From a virus, in the IMG/VR virus record IMGVR_UViG_3300048589_001082, positions 1 through 64,000 of that record: DNA of 64,000 bases, one strand, 5' to 3'. The notes below the pieces were generated by a model. The model searched no databases, was not told the origin of the DNA, and was given only the letters and a program-made list of their open reading frames with translations. This document shows, in pieces, positions 48,483 to 56,413 of the stretch. Every line of letters starts with the position of its first letter. Within the stretch, counting starts at the first letter, position 1. Position numbers and translations under genes: made by a program.

Positions 48483-48857
48483 TTAGTTGTCGTCCGGCCG
48501 GGCCGGCGGGTGAATCGTCGCCCGCGCCTCGCGGGTGGCGCACCACCACCCGGCCTTATTCATCGGCCGCAGTTCGATCTCCTCCAGCGAGACGCGGGGG
48601 AAGGTGACTTCCGAACCGCCGGGCCGGTTCTCCGTGGCGATCATCTGGAAGTAGGGCAAGCGGCCGGTCGCATGTAGTCGTTCACGCTCTCCAGGCGTGT
48701 GGGCGGTCATCACAGCCACGGCCGCCGCGTCCGCCGTGAACCACAACAGGTTAAGCGTGCCGGCCACCCCCTCAATGACCGTGGCCTCGACGTAGCCGGT
48801 TATCGTGCCGGCCATGTTGGCGACGCGGATGTTGATGTACTCTGATCTACCAAACAT
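48483..48857 (-). CDS. Hypothetical beta-rich protein
   Basis: 124 residues. Strands alternate through the sequence (SEYINIRVANMAGTITGYVE; VTFPRVSLEEIELRPMNKAG) with an acidic, Pro-rich tail. Possibly an OB-like or jelly-roll fold. No family recognised. Confidence 0.5.
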   Translation of the reverse strand: MFGRSEYINIRVANMAGTITGYVEATVIEGVAGTLNLLWFTADAAAVAVMTAHTPGERERLHATGRLPYFQMIATENRPGGSEVTFPRVSLEEIELRPMNKAGWWCATREARATIHPPARPDDN

Positions 48858-48861
48858 GAGG

Positions 48862-49236
48862 TTATCCTGTCTCCCTCTCCGCGGCCGTGTCAATGGCCCG
48901 GACGTAGCGCACGTCGCGGGGCCATACCCGGTAGCGGCTCCACGTCGCGCTCGGCTGGTCAACGTCGTCCGGCCACAGGTAGTTGTCCTCGTCGTCGCCG
49001 TACCACTGGAGCCATAGCTCGTCCGGCGGCGCACCTGTCTCCGGCTCGTCGGCCGGGTGCTTCAACTCGGCCAGCTCGTCCTTCAGCTTCTCCACCCGGC
49101 CGCGCAGCGCCTCGTTCTCGGCCTGCATCAGGTAGTAGTCGGCCGCCGTCAGTCCGGCGGTGATGAGCGCGTCCTCGGCGTCTACCACGATCTCGGTTCC
49201 GTCGGCACGACGGATGGTGACTGTCTGACTACCCAT
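48862..49236 (-). CDS. Hypothetical protein with coiled coil
   Basis: 124 residues. N-terminal beta (QTVTIRRADGTEIVVDAEDA), a coiled helix (LMQAENEALRGRVEKLKDEL), an acidic linker, and a C-terminal Trp-rich beta part (DDEDNYLWPDDVDQPSATWS). Similar plan to 39927-40229. Overlaps 49229-49531 by 8 bases. Confidence 0.5.
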   Translation of the reverse strand: MGSQTVTIRRADGTEIVVDAEDALITAGLTAADYYLMQAENEALRGRVEKLKDELAELKHPADEPETGAPPDELWLQWYGDDEDNYLWPDDVDQPSATWSRYRVWPRDVRYVRAIDTAAERETG

Positions 49237-49531
49237 AGCGTGCCTCTACCCTGACGGCTTGCTCAGCCTCATTGCGCTCGGCCATCTCGATCAGCTCGTC
49301 CAGGCGCTCGCCCTGCGTCCAGCCGTCGTTCGTCGCCAGCTTCGCTACCAGCAGCATCAGGTTGTGACCCGGCAGGCCGGCCGGGTCGCCGTCTCGATAC
49401 TCGACGCAGTTGCGAACGAGGCGCAACTCGCGCGCGGTGAAAAAGTCGGCAATGTACGGCGCTTGCTCCGCCCACTGCGCACGATCCGTCTGCTCCAACT
49501 CGGCCGCTCGTTCATCTGACAAAGGTTCCAC
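49229..49531 (-). CDS. Hypothetical small helical protein
   Basis: 100 residues, helical and acidic (SDERAAELEQTDRAQWAEQA; ARELRLVRNCVEYRDGDPAG), with a short VRVEARYG end. It resembles other small phage proteins of this block; no family recognised. Confidence 0.5.
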   Translation of the reverse strand: MEPLSDERAAELEQTDRAQWAEQAPYIADFFTARELRLVRNCVEYRDGDPAGLPGHNLMLLVAKLATNDGWTQGERLDELIEMAERNEAEQAVRVEARYG

Positions 49532-49569
49532 TGTTATCCTCCGTTCGTTATCGTTCTCGTCGCGGCCGA

Positions 49570-49704
49570 CTACCGGCCCCGGCCCGCCCGGCGGCCGTTC
49601 GTGACGCGCCGCGCGACCCAGACGCCGGCCGCCAGAACGGCCAGCGTGCCGGGGGCCAGGCAGAAAAAGAACTCGACCAAGTAACTTGCTTCACCAAACA
49701 TCAT
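49570..49704 (-). CDS. Very small membrane protein
   Basis: 44 residues with one membrane helix (LAPGTLAVLAAGVWVARRVT) after a short aromatic N-terminus (EASYLVEFFF) and a basic tail (RRVTNGRRAGRGR). Two overlapping ATG codons follow GGAGAG immediately after the GNAT gene's stop. Small single-helix proteins in phages can be lysis accessories or inner-membrane anchors; no family recognised. Confidence 0.55.
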   Translation of the reverse strand: MMFGEASYLVEFFFCLAPGTLAVLAAGVWVARRVTNGRRAGRGR

Positions 49705-50069
49705 TACTCTCCTGTTGTTGGCGTGACGGCCGCCGGCCCGGATAGCTGCAACCGCCACAGATTGAGTGTTCGCCCGGAGCGCGTCGTCTCCGTACCATCC
49801 AGCGCAAAGCCCATTGCCGCGTACCAGCCGTTGGCCGGCAGTTCCGCCGGGCACTTGGCGAAGAGACTCGTCGCCCCGGCCGCCCGCGCTTTCTTCTTGA
49901 GCAGGTTCAGCAGCAGGCGGCCGACGCCCTGTCCCTGGTGGTCGCGCTGGACGATGATCTCCCGGATGGTCAACTGCCCGTCGCGGCGCACGTGGTAGTG
50001 GCACATGCCGTGCTCGACCAGCAGCAGTTCGCCGCGCTCGTTAGACTCGTTCAGGGTCTCGAAGATCAT
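49704..50069 (-). CDS. GNAT-family N-acetyltransferase
   Basis: 121 residues, the length of a minimal GNAT domain. The CoA-binding motif (DHQGQGVGRLLLNLLKKKAR) matches the Q/R-x-x-G-x-G/A signature, and the following AAMGFALDGTETTR stretch fits the acceptor side. GNATs acetylate amines on proteins or small molecules. In a phage it may modify a host protein or a DNA base precursor; no target is suggested. Overlaps 50066-50743 by 4 bases. Confidence 0.75.
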   Translation of the reverse strand: MIFETLNESNERGELLLVEHGMCHYHVRRDGQLTIREIIVQRDHQGQGVGRLLLNLLKKKARAAGATSLFAKCPAELPANGWYAAMGFALDGTETTRSGRTLNLWRLQLSGPAAVTPTTGE

Positions 50070-50743
50070 GGCTCCACCGCCGGCAGGGACTTAGGACGCC
50101 ACGCCAGAACCAGATCGTCGTAGACCGACAGGCGCTCCCCGATCCAGTAGCCCGGCGCGTCCTCGTCGTCCGGGTGGTTGCTGTGAACGTAACTGGCGTT
50201 AAGAATGACCTCGCACGCCTGGCCGTTCTCCGTCGGTCGCTCCGCCATTGGCCGGAAGCGGCGGTCGCCCGGCGCACTAGGCGGCAGTACCTCGGCCGCC
50301 GCTTGCAGTTCGGCCACACGGTCGCGGTTTTCCCTGATCGCGTCGAGGATGCTCTGTCGCGTTGCCGTTTGCCAGTCCAGGCCGAGGGCCGTGGCAATGT
50401 CGTTCGCTCTGTCCCACGCGGCAAAGCCGTCTTCAATCAGAACGTCCAGGGCGGCGCTGAGCGCGTCCAGATCGGCCCGGCTGGCGTCGGGCAAGCCCGG
50501 CAGGGCGTACAGCCTCCTTAGCGCCCGCGACGCCTTGCAGGTCGCGCACTGGCATTGGCCGTCATCTACTTCTTCCGCGGCGCGGTGTAGCTGCACGACA
50601 TAGCGTTTCATCTTGGCCAGCGTCTCGGTTAGCGCCGTCACCTGCCGCCGCAACTGGTCAACATCTTCGCTCGCGCCGGTCAGCAGGGCCGCCCAGGTCG
50701 CCTGCTCCTCATCGTGCGTGATCGCAGTCACATTGATGGGCAT
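50066..50743 (-). CDS. Hypothetical protein with zinc-like Cys cluster
   Basis: 225 residues. N-terminal coiled coil (DVDQLRRQVTALTETLAKMK), then a Cys cluster QCQCATCKA, then helices (ALSAALDVLIEDGFAAWDRA), then a beta part (RPTENGQACEVILNASYVHS). Could be a DNA-binding accessory protein. No family recognised. Confidence 0.5.
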   Translation of the reverse strand: MPINVTAITHDEEQATWAALLTGASEDVDQLRRQVTALTETLAKMKRYVVQLHRAAEEVDDGQCQCATCKASRALRRLYALPGLPDASRADLDALSAALDVLIEDGFAAWDRANDIATALGLDWQTATRQSILDAIRENRDRVAELQAAAEVLPPSAPGDRRFRPMAERPTENGQACEVILNASYVHSNHPDDEDAPGYWIGERLSVYDDLVLAWRPKSLPAVEP

Positions 50744-50752
50744 GGCTCCTCC

Positions 50753-51004
50753 CTACCAGATCGACCCGGCCGTAAGCGCCGAGGCCATCCCGCAGGCGGA
50801 GATGACCAGAAAGGCGCAGACCGCCAGCACAATGAGCAGCAGCAGCAACCCCGCTACGCCCAGCCGCTCCGTGCCGGGGGCGTAGTGGGGTTTCTCCGGC
50901 GGCCGTCCGCCGGGCGGGTTGACGTTGACCTCCTGCCCCGCGCTGCCCTTGGGCAGCGACCAGATGTTGACTTCCTGATCCGCCTTCTTCTGCTTGTGTT
51001 TCAT
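50753..51004 (-). CDS. Small membrane protein
   Basis: 83 residues. A polar, Pro-rich N-terminus (EVNIWSLPKGSAGQEVNVNP) and one membrane helix at about 47-72 (RLGVAGLLLLLIVLAVCAFL). Type II topology likely, with the N-terminal half inside. It precedes the triple-HTH gene and may anchor a regulator; that is inference. Confidence 0.5.
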   Translation of the reverse strand: MKHKQKKADQEVNIWSLPKGSAGQEVNVNPPGGRPPEKPHYAPGTERLGVAGLLLLLIVLAVCAFLVISACGMASALTAGSIW

Positions 51005-51031
51005 GGTTCGCCTCCAGAGTTCCCCGCTCCT

Positions 51032-51730
51032 CTACTCCTCCCCCGGCGCAAGCCACCGCTCGCCGGGCAGGACAATACCGCGCGCCCCGTCCCCCTCCAG
51101 GCCGACGCGGCCGTCCTCGGCCAGCCGCAGCAGCCAGTACTTGACCGCCGTCTTCGACCCCAGTCCCGACAGCGCCACCAGTTCGCCGTGGGTCGGGCTA
51201 CGGCCGCCGTGCGCGCGCTTGTAGGCCACAATGCAGGCGTAGAGCGCGCCGGCCTGTCCGCTCTGCGGCCGGGCACGGCGCGGCTTGCGGTCGGTTCCCT
51301 CGCGCCGCCGCGCCAGCCACGCATCCACGTCAGCCCGCGCGAAACGAACGCGCTTGCCGACCCGCGCCGAAGGCGTCAGGCGGCCGTCGCGGATGGCCTT
51401 CTCCACCGCCTGGCGGCTCAGCCCGGCCGCGGCGGCGACATCGTTGATGGTCAGCAGTTCCCTGTCGTTCGTCATCTCAACCCGTTCTCCTCCCTCCGGC
51501 GCAAGCCACCGCTCGCCGGGTAGCGCGATCTCGCGGCCGTGGCCGAAGCCGGACGGCGCGATGCGGCCGACGACCGCCAGTTGTTCCAGATACGCCTGGG
51601 CCACCGCGGTCGAGCGGACGCCCAGCCCGCGGGCCACGTCCCGCAGCGCCGGGCTACGGCCGCCGTGCGCCCGCTTGTAGGCCACGATACCGGCGTAGAC
51701 GCTCTCCAGCGCCCAGGGCGACACGTACAC
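51032..51730 (-). CDS. Triple-HTH DNA-binding protein (wHTH-HTH17-wHTH)
   Basis: 232 residues from a GTG after GGAG. Residues 10-78 and 163-229 are two winged-helix domains with nearly identical ends: AGIVAYKRAHGGRSP at 13-27 against ACIVAYKRAHGGRSP at 165-179, both closing in LPGERWLAP. The LxAxKRAHGGRSP-type start is typical of LexA-type DNA-binding wHTH domains. Between them, residues 92-142 form an excisionase-type HTH (LLTINDVAAAAGLSRQAVEK, then VDAWLARRREG). A protein with two linked wHTHs would suit direct-repeat operators one turn apart, which occur nine times in this window. An internal ATG at 51475, after GGGAGGAG, may give a shorter HTH17-wHTH form. Confidence 0.8.
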   Translation of the reverse strand: MYVSPWALESVYAGIVAYKRAHGGRSPALRDVARGLGVRSTAVAQAYLEQLAVVGRIAPSGFGHGREIALPGERWLAPEGGERVEMTNDRELLTINDVAAAAGLSRQAVEKAIRDGRLTPSARVGKRVRFARADVDAWLARRREGTDRKPRRARPQSGQAGALYACIVAYKRAHGGRSPTHGELVALSGLGSKTAVKYWLLRLAEDGRVGLEGDGARGIVLPGERWLAPGEE

Positions 51731-51734
51731 CGCT

Positions 51735-51956
51735 TCACTCCGCCGCCGCCGCGCGCCGGGCGTGCATCGCCCGGCGGTCGCGGGCGCTCTGGCGGCCGAC
51801 GTGGTACTTGCCGCACCACTGGCAGCGGTAAGCCGACCACGTGCCGCCCAGGAACGACTTCCGCAGTTTGGCCGCGGCGATGCCCGCGTCCTGCATGGTG
51901 GCGTGGGCTACCTTGCCCTCGCACGACCGGCGGCGCTGGTGACGCTTGGATGCCAT
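51735..51956 (-). CDS. Small zinc-ribbon protein
   Basis: 73 residues. Basic N-terminus (ASKRHQRRRSCEGKVAHATM), then CQWCGKYHVGRQ, a CxxC-type knuckle followed by His residues. Such proteins occur in phages next to DNA-binding and replication genes, though without a fixed function. It lies directly upstream of the triple-HTH gene and may help it or bind RNA. Confidence 0.55.
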   Translation of the reverse strand: MASKRHQRRRSCEGKVAHATMQDAGIAAAKLRKSFLGGTWSAYRCQWCGKYHVGRQSARDRRAMHARRAAAAE

Positions 51957-51958
51957 CA

Positions 51959-52351
51959 CTACCCTCCCACCCCGGCCGCGACCGGAGCCGGTTCCGGCGA
52001 CGGGGGGAGCAGCTTCGCCACGCAGCGATCGCACAGGTAGAGGCACTCGATGCCGACCCGCTTGGGCCGTACCGACGTGTTGACGTCGCAGTTATCGCAA
52101 ACACCCGACACCCGCACGATCTCCGGGGCGCGTTCCCACTCGGCCCGGCCCCGGTCGGTGACGACGTAGACGGCCGCCGCGCCCTCCTCGCGCCGGATGT
52201 ACTCCCGGTCGAAGAGAACGGCGAAGACCCCCTTGCCCACCGTCCGCTGGTCGGGATATAGCTCGTAGCGGTTGGTCGTCCCGTTGTAGACGAGACGGCC
52301 GCCCGGCTTGACCAGTCCGTTCAATGCCTGAAACGTTGAGCTGATGCACAT
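51959..52351 (-). CDS. Small protein with Cys-rich ribbon
   Basis: 130 residues from the ATG after GGAGG. Beta N-terminus (GRLVYNGTTNRYELYPDQRT) and a C-terminal CDNCDVNTSVRPKRVG...CDRC ribbon. The pattern suggests a small zinc-binding domain. No family recognised. An earlier in-frame GTG is possible. Confidence 0.55.
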   Translation of the reverse strand: MCISSTFQALNGLVKPGGRLVYNGTTNRYELYPDQRTVGKGVFAVLFDREYIRREEGAAAVYVVTDRGRAEWERAPEIVRVSGVCDNCDVNTSVRPKRVGIECLYLCDRCVAKLLPPSPEPAPVAAGVGG

Positions 52352-52373
52352 GGCAATCCTCCACACTTACCCA

Positions 52374-52838
52374 CTACTCAAACGCCATCTCATGCGGCGA
52401 GATCGCCGCCTCGTCCGCGCATATCTCCCAAAGCTCCACCTTGACCAGATCGCGCGGCCCCCAGACCTTGATGCACTCCACCCAGGCCACGGCCGAATCC
52501 TCTTCGAGCAGGGCGTCCATGACCCAGCCGAGCAAATTGTCAGCGTCGGGCTTCGTCAGGCAGGGTGTCCACAGCGCGGCGGCCCGCCTGGCCTTCGACC
52601 ACGATGCCGGGATGCGCCGGGTAGTTGTCACCTTTATGGCCACCGGCAGGCGCAGCGTCACCGAACCGAACGACTGGCGCAGCACGTCGCGGGCACGCAA
52701 ATATTCAGATGGCATGTAAGTGCCCTTGACCGTCACCCGCGGCCGGGCCTTGCCGTGGCCGGCCATCGGCACCAGCGCCGCCTGATAGGTCGTGTCGGCC
52801 CAATGCCGCACGCCGTCGGCCGTCGTCCACGTTCTCAT
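52374..52838 (-). CDS. RusA-like Holliday junction resolvase
   Basis: 154 residues. It has the conserved RusA plan: a basic start (MAGHGKARPRVTVKG), the catalytic region KPDADNLLGWVMDALLEEDSAVAWV with Asp98, Asp100 and Asp108 (and Glu113/Asp114), and a final strand WGPRDLVKVELWE. RusA resolves four-way DNA junctions during recombination-dependent replication and packaging. In lambdoid phages it belongs to the early DNA metabolism block, as here. Start overlaps the upstream stop (ATGA). Confidence 0.85.
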   Translation of the reverse strand: MRTWTTADGVRHWADTTYQAALVPMAGHGKARPRVTVKGTYMPSEYLRARDVLRQSFGSVTLRLPVAIKVTTTRRIPASWSKARRAAALWTPCLTKPDADNLLGWVMDALLEEDSAVAWVECIKVWGPRDLVKVELWEICADEAAISPHEMAFE

Positions 52839-53494
52839 CGCGCCTGCCTCTCTAACTCGGCGGCGCAGTCCAGCCGTAGCGTGGCCAGCGCCTGCAAGTG
52901 CGTGGCGAACGGCACGTCCACCGTCCCGCCGAGCCGGTTGAGAAAGGCGCGGGCAAACCTGGGCAGGCCGTCATCCGGCCCCAGGTAGGACACCATCGAC
53001 GCCTTGGGCGGCGACCCATCGGCCGCGGCCAGCGCGTGCAGATCGACCGGCGCCGCCGAGGTCAGTCCGGGCAGACCCGGCTGCGCGGCCGTCCGCGCCT
53101 CCCAGCCGGGCACGTAGGCGATGCGCCCTTCGGGATACCAGCGCGGGAAGCACATCAGCATCCGCGCCCAGGCCGTGTCCAGCGAGGCGAAGGTGATGAC
53201 GCACGCCTCGGTGACGTGGCCGGCGGCGTGCTCGGCCACCAGCTTGCGGATGAACCGGGCGTTGTCGTAAAACGGCGGATTCATCCAGACCCGCCCGCCC
53301 CACGCCCGCGTCAGGCCGTCGTCGGCGATGGTGAAAAGCCGCGTCGCGCCGACCCGCTCATTGGCCGCGGCCGAGGAAGCCGGGTCGAGGTCGATGCCGC
53401 CCATCACCGCTCGCGCCGCGTCGATGATGGGTTGTGGTGTCCACCACTCCATCTGGCCGGAGTCCTGCTGGATAAGCCTGACCGTATCGCTCAT
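52835..53494 (-). CDS. Phage DNA N6-adenine methyltransferase (PF05869 type)
   Basis: 219 residues. Typical of the phage DNA-adenine methylase family: EWWTPQPIIDAARAVMGGID, DLDPAS at 35-40, the FT-ADDGL-W-G stretch and catalytic NPPF at 72-75. It methylates adenine in a short sequence and can protect phage DNA from host restriction. Overlaps RusA downstream and 53491-53847 upstream by 4 bases each. Confidence 0.85.
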   Translation of the reverse strand: MSDTVRLIQQDSGQMEWWTPQPIIDAARAVMGGIDLDPASSAAANERVGATRLFTIADDGLTRAWGGRVWMNPPFYDNARFIRKLVAEHAAGHVTEACVITFASLDTAWARMLMCFPRWYPEGRIAYVPGWEARTAAQPGLPGLTSAAPVDLHALAAADGSPPKASMVSYLGPDDGLPRFARAFLNRLGGTVDVPFATHLQALATLRLDCAAELERQAR

Positions 53495-53847
53495 GTCCCT
53501 TTATCCCCCTCCGCGTCGCGCAGGCAGCGCAGGGCGATCATCTCCCGCACCGCCGGATTGCGGCCGTCGGCCTCCAGTAGTACCCGCGCGTAGGCTTCGC
53601 CGTTGTCCTTGACCCGGTAGCTGAACTCGACGCGACCGTAGCGGCCCAGCGGCCCCCGAAGGTAGGGCAGGATGACCTGCACCCGGCGGCCCGGCGCGGG
53701 CAGCGCCGCCAGATGCGCTCCCTCGCTCAATCGCTTCAGCCGCGCCTCGGCCGCGTTCAACGCCTCGTCATCACCCGGCCACGGGTTATGGCCCGCCGCC
53801 AGCAGCGCGTTGTAGTCGTCCATCGCGGCGGTCAGTACGTCGCTCAT
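53491..53847 (-). CDS. Hypothetical protein
   Basis: 118 residues from an ATG that overlaps the upstream stop (ATGA). Mixed helix-strand (LTAAMDDYNALLAAGHNPWP; RVQVILPYLRGPLGRYGRVE; GEAYARVLLEADGRNPAVRE). No family recognised. Co-expressed with the methyltransferase. Confidence 0.5.
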   Translation of the reverse strand: MSDVLTAAMDDYNALLAAGHNPWPGDDEALNAAEARLKRLSEGAHLAALPAPGRRVQVILPYLRGPLGRYGRVEFSYRVKDNGEAYARVLLEADGRNPAVREMIALRCLRDAEGDKGT

Positions 53848-54161
53848 GTCCATCTTGCTCTCCCAGCGACCGTCTCGACCGCCCATAGCCCCGCCTCTAT
53901 GGCCGCCAGCTTGCAGCGCAGCGCGTGGGCCTCCTGGACGGCGGCCACGAGGGCCGCGTCATCCAGTTCGCCCCGCTCCATCCGGTCGCGCAGGGCCGCG
54001 GCCCGCGCACCCAGAAGAGCGGCTGAGACCTGAGCGTCGGTCGTGTCGGCCCGCAGCTCGCCGCGCAGGATGCGACGGCGCAACTCGGCCTGCTCGGCGG
54101 CCGTCGCCGCCGGGCGTGTCCAGGTCGTGGGGATAAGGGCGGCCAAGTCCTTGAGATTCAT
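53844..54161 (-). CDS. Hypothetical helical protein
   Basis: 105 residues, helical. AELRRRILRGELRADTTDAQ and LRDRMERGELDDAALVAAVQ are two weakly similar helix pairs, suggesting an internal duplication. The start follows GGAGGACAGT. No family recognised. Confidence 0.5.
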   Translation of the reverse strand: MNLKDLAALIPTTWTRPAATAAEQAELRRRILRGELRADTTDAQVSAALLGARAAALRDRMERGELDDAALVAAVQEAHALRCKLAAIEAGLWAVETVAGRARWT

Positions 54162-54172
54162 ACTGTCCTCCG

Positions 54173-54532
54173 TCACGAGGCGCGGATTTCCCGCGTCTCG
54201 AAAAAGCCCTCCAGCTCCGGGTACTCGCGCATGAGCAACCGGGCGTAGTGGGCGGTGAAGTCGTTGTTGATGCGGAAGTCGTCGCCGCGCGTCTGCACCT
54301 GGTACTGGTAGCGCAAGACCTCCACCAGCGCCTTGATGCCGTAGCGCGTCCGGCCTTGCCGCCGCAGGGCCAGGGCCATGTCCGCCAGCAGCCGGGCCAC
54401 GTGGGGGTTGGCCTCGTGGAACGCCTCGAAGCGTTCGGCAATGGTCATCTCGCGCCGGTAGTCCGGTTCGACCACGGCCGGGAACAGCGACAGTTGAGTA
54501 GCGGTTACTTGAGTCGCTTGCGCTTGCATCAC
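54173..54532 (-). CDS. Conserved phage protein
   Basis: 119 residues. After a disordered N-terminus, the region REMTIAERFEAFHEANPHVA, LRRQGRTRYGIKALVEVLRY and DDFRINNDFTAHYARLLMRE is a pattern I recall from many siphovirus and myovirus genomes (small DNA-metabolism protein of unknown function). Helical, basic. It lies between two DNA methyltransferases. Confidence 0.6.
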   Translation of the reverse strand: MMQAQATQVTATQLSLFPAVVEPDYRREMTIAERFEAFHEANPHVARLLADMALALRRQGRTRYGIKALVEVLRYQYQVQTRGDDFRINNDFTAHYARLLMREYPELEGFFETREIRAS

Positions 54533-55539
54533 TCCTCCTCATCCGGCCCGGCGGGCTGGAACAGATTGGAACTGTGGTCGCCAAAAAAAGAGGCGAACAA
54601 CGGCAACTCCGGTAGTGGCGGCGGGGGCGGCGGGGGCGTGCGCAGCGCCGTCTCGGCCGCCGGGTTGAGCCACAGCGACTCGACCGCGCTCCCATCACCG
54701 TTGACGCGCACCGTCTTGTCGTAGCGCGTCCAGCCGGTCAGCATCTCGTCGTACAGCCCGCAGCGGTAGCCGGAGAGGGCCACCATCGCGCTCAACCGGT
54801 TGAGCGTGTCCAGTAGCTTGGCGTGGTCGGCCTCGGTCATCTCGTGAACGTAGGCCGACCGCGCGTCCCGGACGCGCGTCTCAGGCATGTAGGGCGGATC
54901 GACGTAGAACAGTGTCCGCGGGTGGTCGTAGCGCCCCATGTGAACCAGGGCGTCTTCGTTCTCGATGGTCACGCCTTTGAGCCGCTCCGCCACCACCCAC
55001 AGGTGGGACGTGTCGGCAAAGGTCTTGGCCGCGGCCGTCATCGTCTTGCGGCCGTCGCGCCCGCGGCTGAAGACCTTCTGGCGACGGAAGCCGGGGTTGG
55101 TCGATGAGGAGGTCGGCCCGGCGATGGACATGTAGGCCCGCACGTAGAAGCGACGCGCCCGCTCGACCGGGTCGTCCGTCGGTTGGTAGGCCAGCTTCCA
55201 TTCGTCCCAGGCGAACGGGGTCAGGTCGATGACCCGGATGAGTTCGTCCGGGCACTCGCGCAGGATGCGGAAGAAGTGGGTCACCTCGCCCGCGCGGTCG
55301 TTGATGACCTCGATGAGCGAGCGTTCCGCCAGCAGCAGCACGTTGGCCATGCCGCAGTACGGCTCCGAGAGCGTGTCATGGTCGGCCGGCAGGTGACTGA
55401 TGATCCACGGCCCCAGTGTGTGCTTGGAGCCGTGGTAACGACTGGTCGGCCGCCACGTCGCGTCGGCCGCCACCCGCATGGCGTTGCGCACGTCGTCCGT
55501 GCCGACCGTCCGCCGTTGCCTCGCCTTCCTGACGGCCAC
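54529..55539 (-). CDS. D12-class DNA adenine methyltransferase (Dam)
   Basis: 336 residues from a GTG that follows GGGAGG. The D12 class signature is visible: RYHGSK at 34-39 (FxGxK position), EPYCGMANVL with the SAM site, and DPPY at 214-217 (motif IV). The C-terminus carries a Pro-run and an acidic tail. It methylates adenine at a GATC-like site. A second, different adenine methylase is encoded at 52835. The ATG 20 codons later is an alternative start. Confidence 0.85.
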   Translation of the reverse strand: MAVRKARQRRTVGTDDVRNAMRVAADATWRPTSRYHGSKHTLGPWIISHLPADHDTLSEPYCGMANVLLLAERSLIEVINDRAGEVTHFFRILRECPDELIRVIDLTPFAWDEWKLAYQPTDDPVERARRFYVRAYMSIAGPTSSSTNPGFRRQKVFSRGRDGRKTMTAAAKTFADTSHLWVVAERLKGVTIENEDALVHMGRYDHPRTLFYVDPPYMPETRVRDARSAYVHEMTEADHAKLLDTLNRLSAMVALSGYRCGLYDEMLTGWTRYDKTVRVNGDGSAVESLWLNPAAETALRTPPPPPPPLPELPLFASFFGDHSSNLFQPAGPDEEE

Positions 55540-55540
55540 C

Positions 55541-55972
55541 CTACACCTCCCCATCCAGAACGTGGAAGGCCCGGATAGGCATTCCGGCGCTCGACCCGCC
55601 ACAGCCGTAGGCCCCCACCCGCACGCCGCCCACTTCGCGCTCGACGCGCAGCCGCACCGGCCCGGCGTCCAGCCACACGCCGCTGCCCGGCGGCACAAGG
55701 TAGCCGTCGCCGGTGCGGGTCAGCGTCTCGCCCGCCTCGGCCACCAGCCGCTCCCATAGCGCCTGCTGGGCCTGGCGGTCGCACCAGATAAGATCGACGG
55801 TCGCGAGCACGTCCACGTCCCGCGTCTCGACCCGGCCGGGCTTCTCCTGCACCAGCACCCGGCCCAGGGCGCGGCCGTCGTCGGCCACGTAGCGGTAGCA
55901 GTAGAACCCGACGCGGCCGTCGTCCAGGAGGATGATGGTGCGCGGGGTGACGTCGGCCAGTACCGTTCTCAC
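55541..55972 (-). CDS. Hypothetical beta-rich protein
   Basis: 143 residues from a GTG in a GTGA overlap, after GGAGG. Strands dominate (TIILLDDGRVGFYCYRYVAD; DGYLVPPGSGVWLDAGPVRL) with a middle helix (QAQQALWERLVAEAGETLTR). Possibly a small enzyme or adaptor; no family recognised. Confidence 0.5.
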   Translation of the reverse strand: MRTVLADVTPRTIILLDDGRVGFYCYRYVADDGRALGRVLVQEKPGRVETRDVDVLATVDLIWCDRQAQQALWERLVAEAGETLTRTGDGYLVPPGSGVWLDAGPVRLRVEREVGGVRVGAYGCGGSSAGMPIRAFHVLDGEV

Positions 55973-56388
55973 GACTCACCTCCGGCTACCTCGGCCGCCT
56001 GCAAGCGGGCCGCGTGGGCCATGACCAGGTTGAACGTGTCGCCCGGTAACATCTGCCGGGCGGCGTCCATGAAGTAGTTGCCGAACGTGCCGTACTTCTC
56101 GCGGCGTTCCTGGCTGCGGCGCTCCTTGCGGACGCGCTTGACCATCTCCAGTTGCCGCGCCTTGATCTTCTGCGCCGTCCGGGCGCGACGGAACCAGTCG
56201 GCCGAGGCGTACTCGCCCGTCTCCCAGCGCCGCGCCGTGGCCGCCGCCAACTGGTCGCGAATGGCCGTAATGTCCCCCTGAAGCAGCATCTCCAGCTCCT
56301 CCAGTTGGTCGGCCGTCATCTTGCGAATGTCGTAGCGCGTCTCTTCGCGCTCGACGATGTAGAGGTGGTTATGGGTGTGGTTGCTCAT
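55969..56388 (-). CDS. Hypothetical helical protein
   Basis: 139 residues, mostly helical with a basic middle (AQKIKARQLEMVKRVRKERR) and an N-terminal helix pair (MTADQLEELEMLLQGDITAI). Possibly nucleic-acid binding. No family recognised. Overlaps 55541-55972 by 4 bases. Confidence 0.55.
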   Translation of the reverse strand: MSNHTHNHLYIVEREETRYDIRKMTADQLEELEMLLQGDITAIRDQLAAATARRWETGEYASADWFRRARTAQKIKARQLEMVKRVRKERRSQERREKYGTFGNYFMDAARQMLPGDTFNLVMAHAARLQAAEVAGGES

Positions 56389-56413
56389 CTTTCACCTAAA
56401 GGGCCAGAATGAG

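Noticed and set aside
51473-51492. A tenth direct-repeat motif over the internal start of the triple-HTH gene
   Set aside because: One half (ATCTCAACCC) fits, but the other half does not match the consensus.
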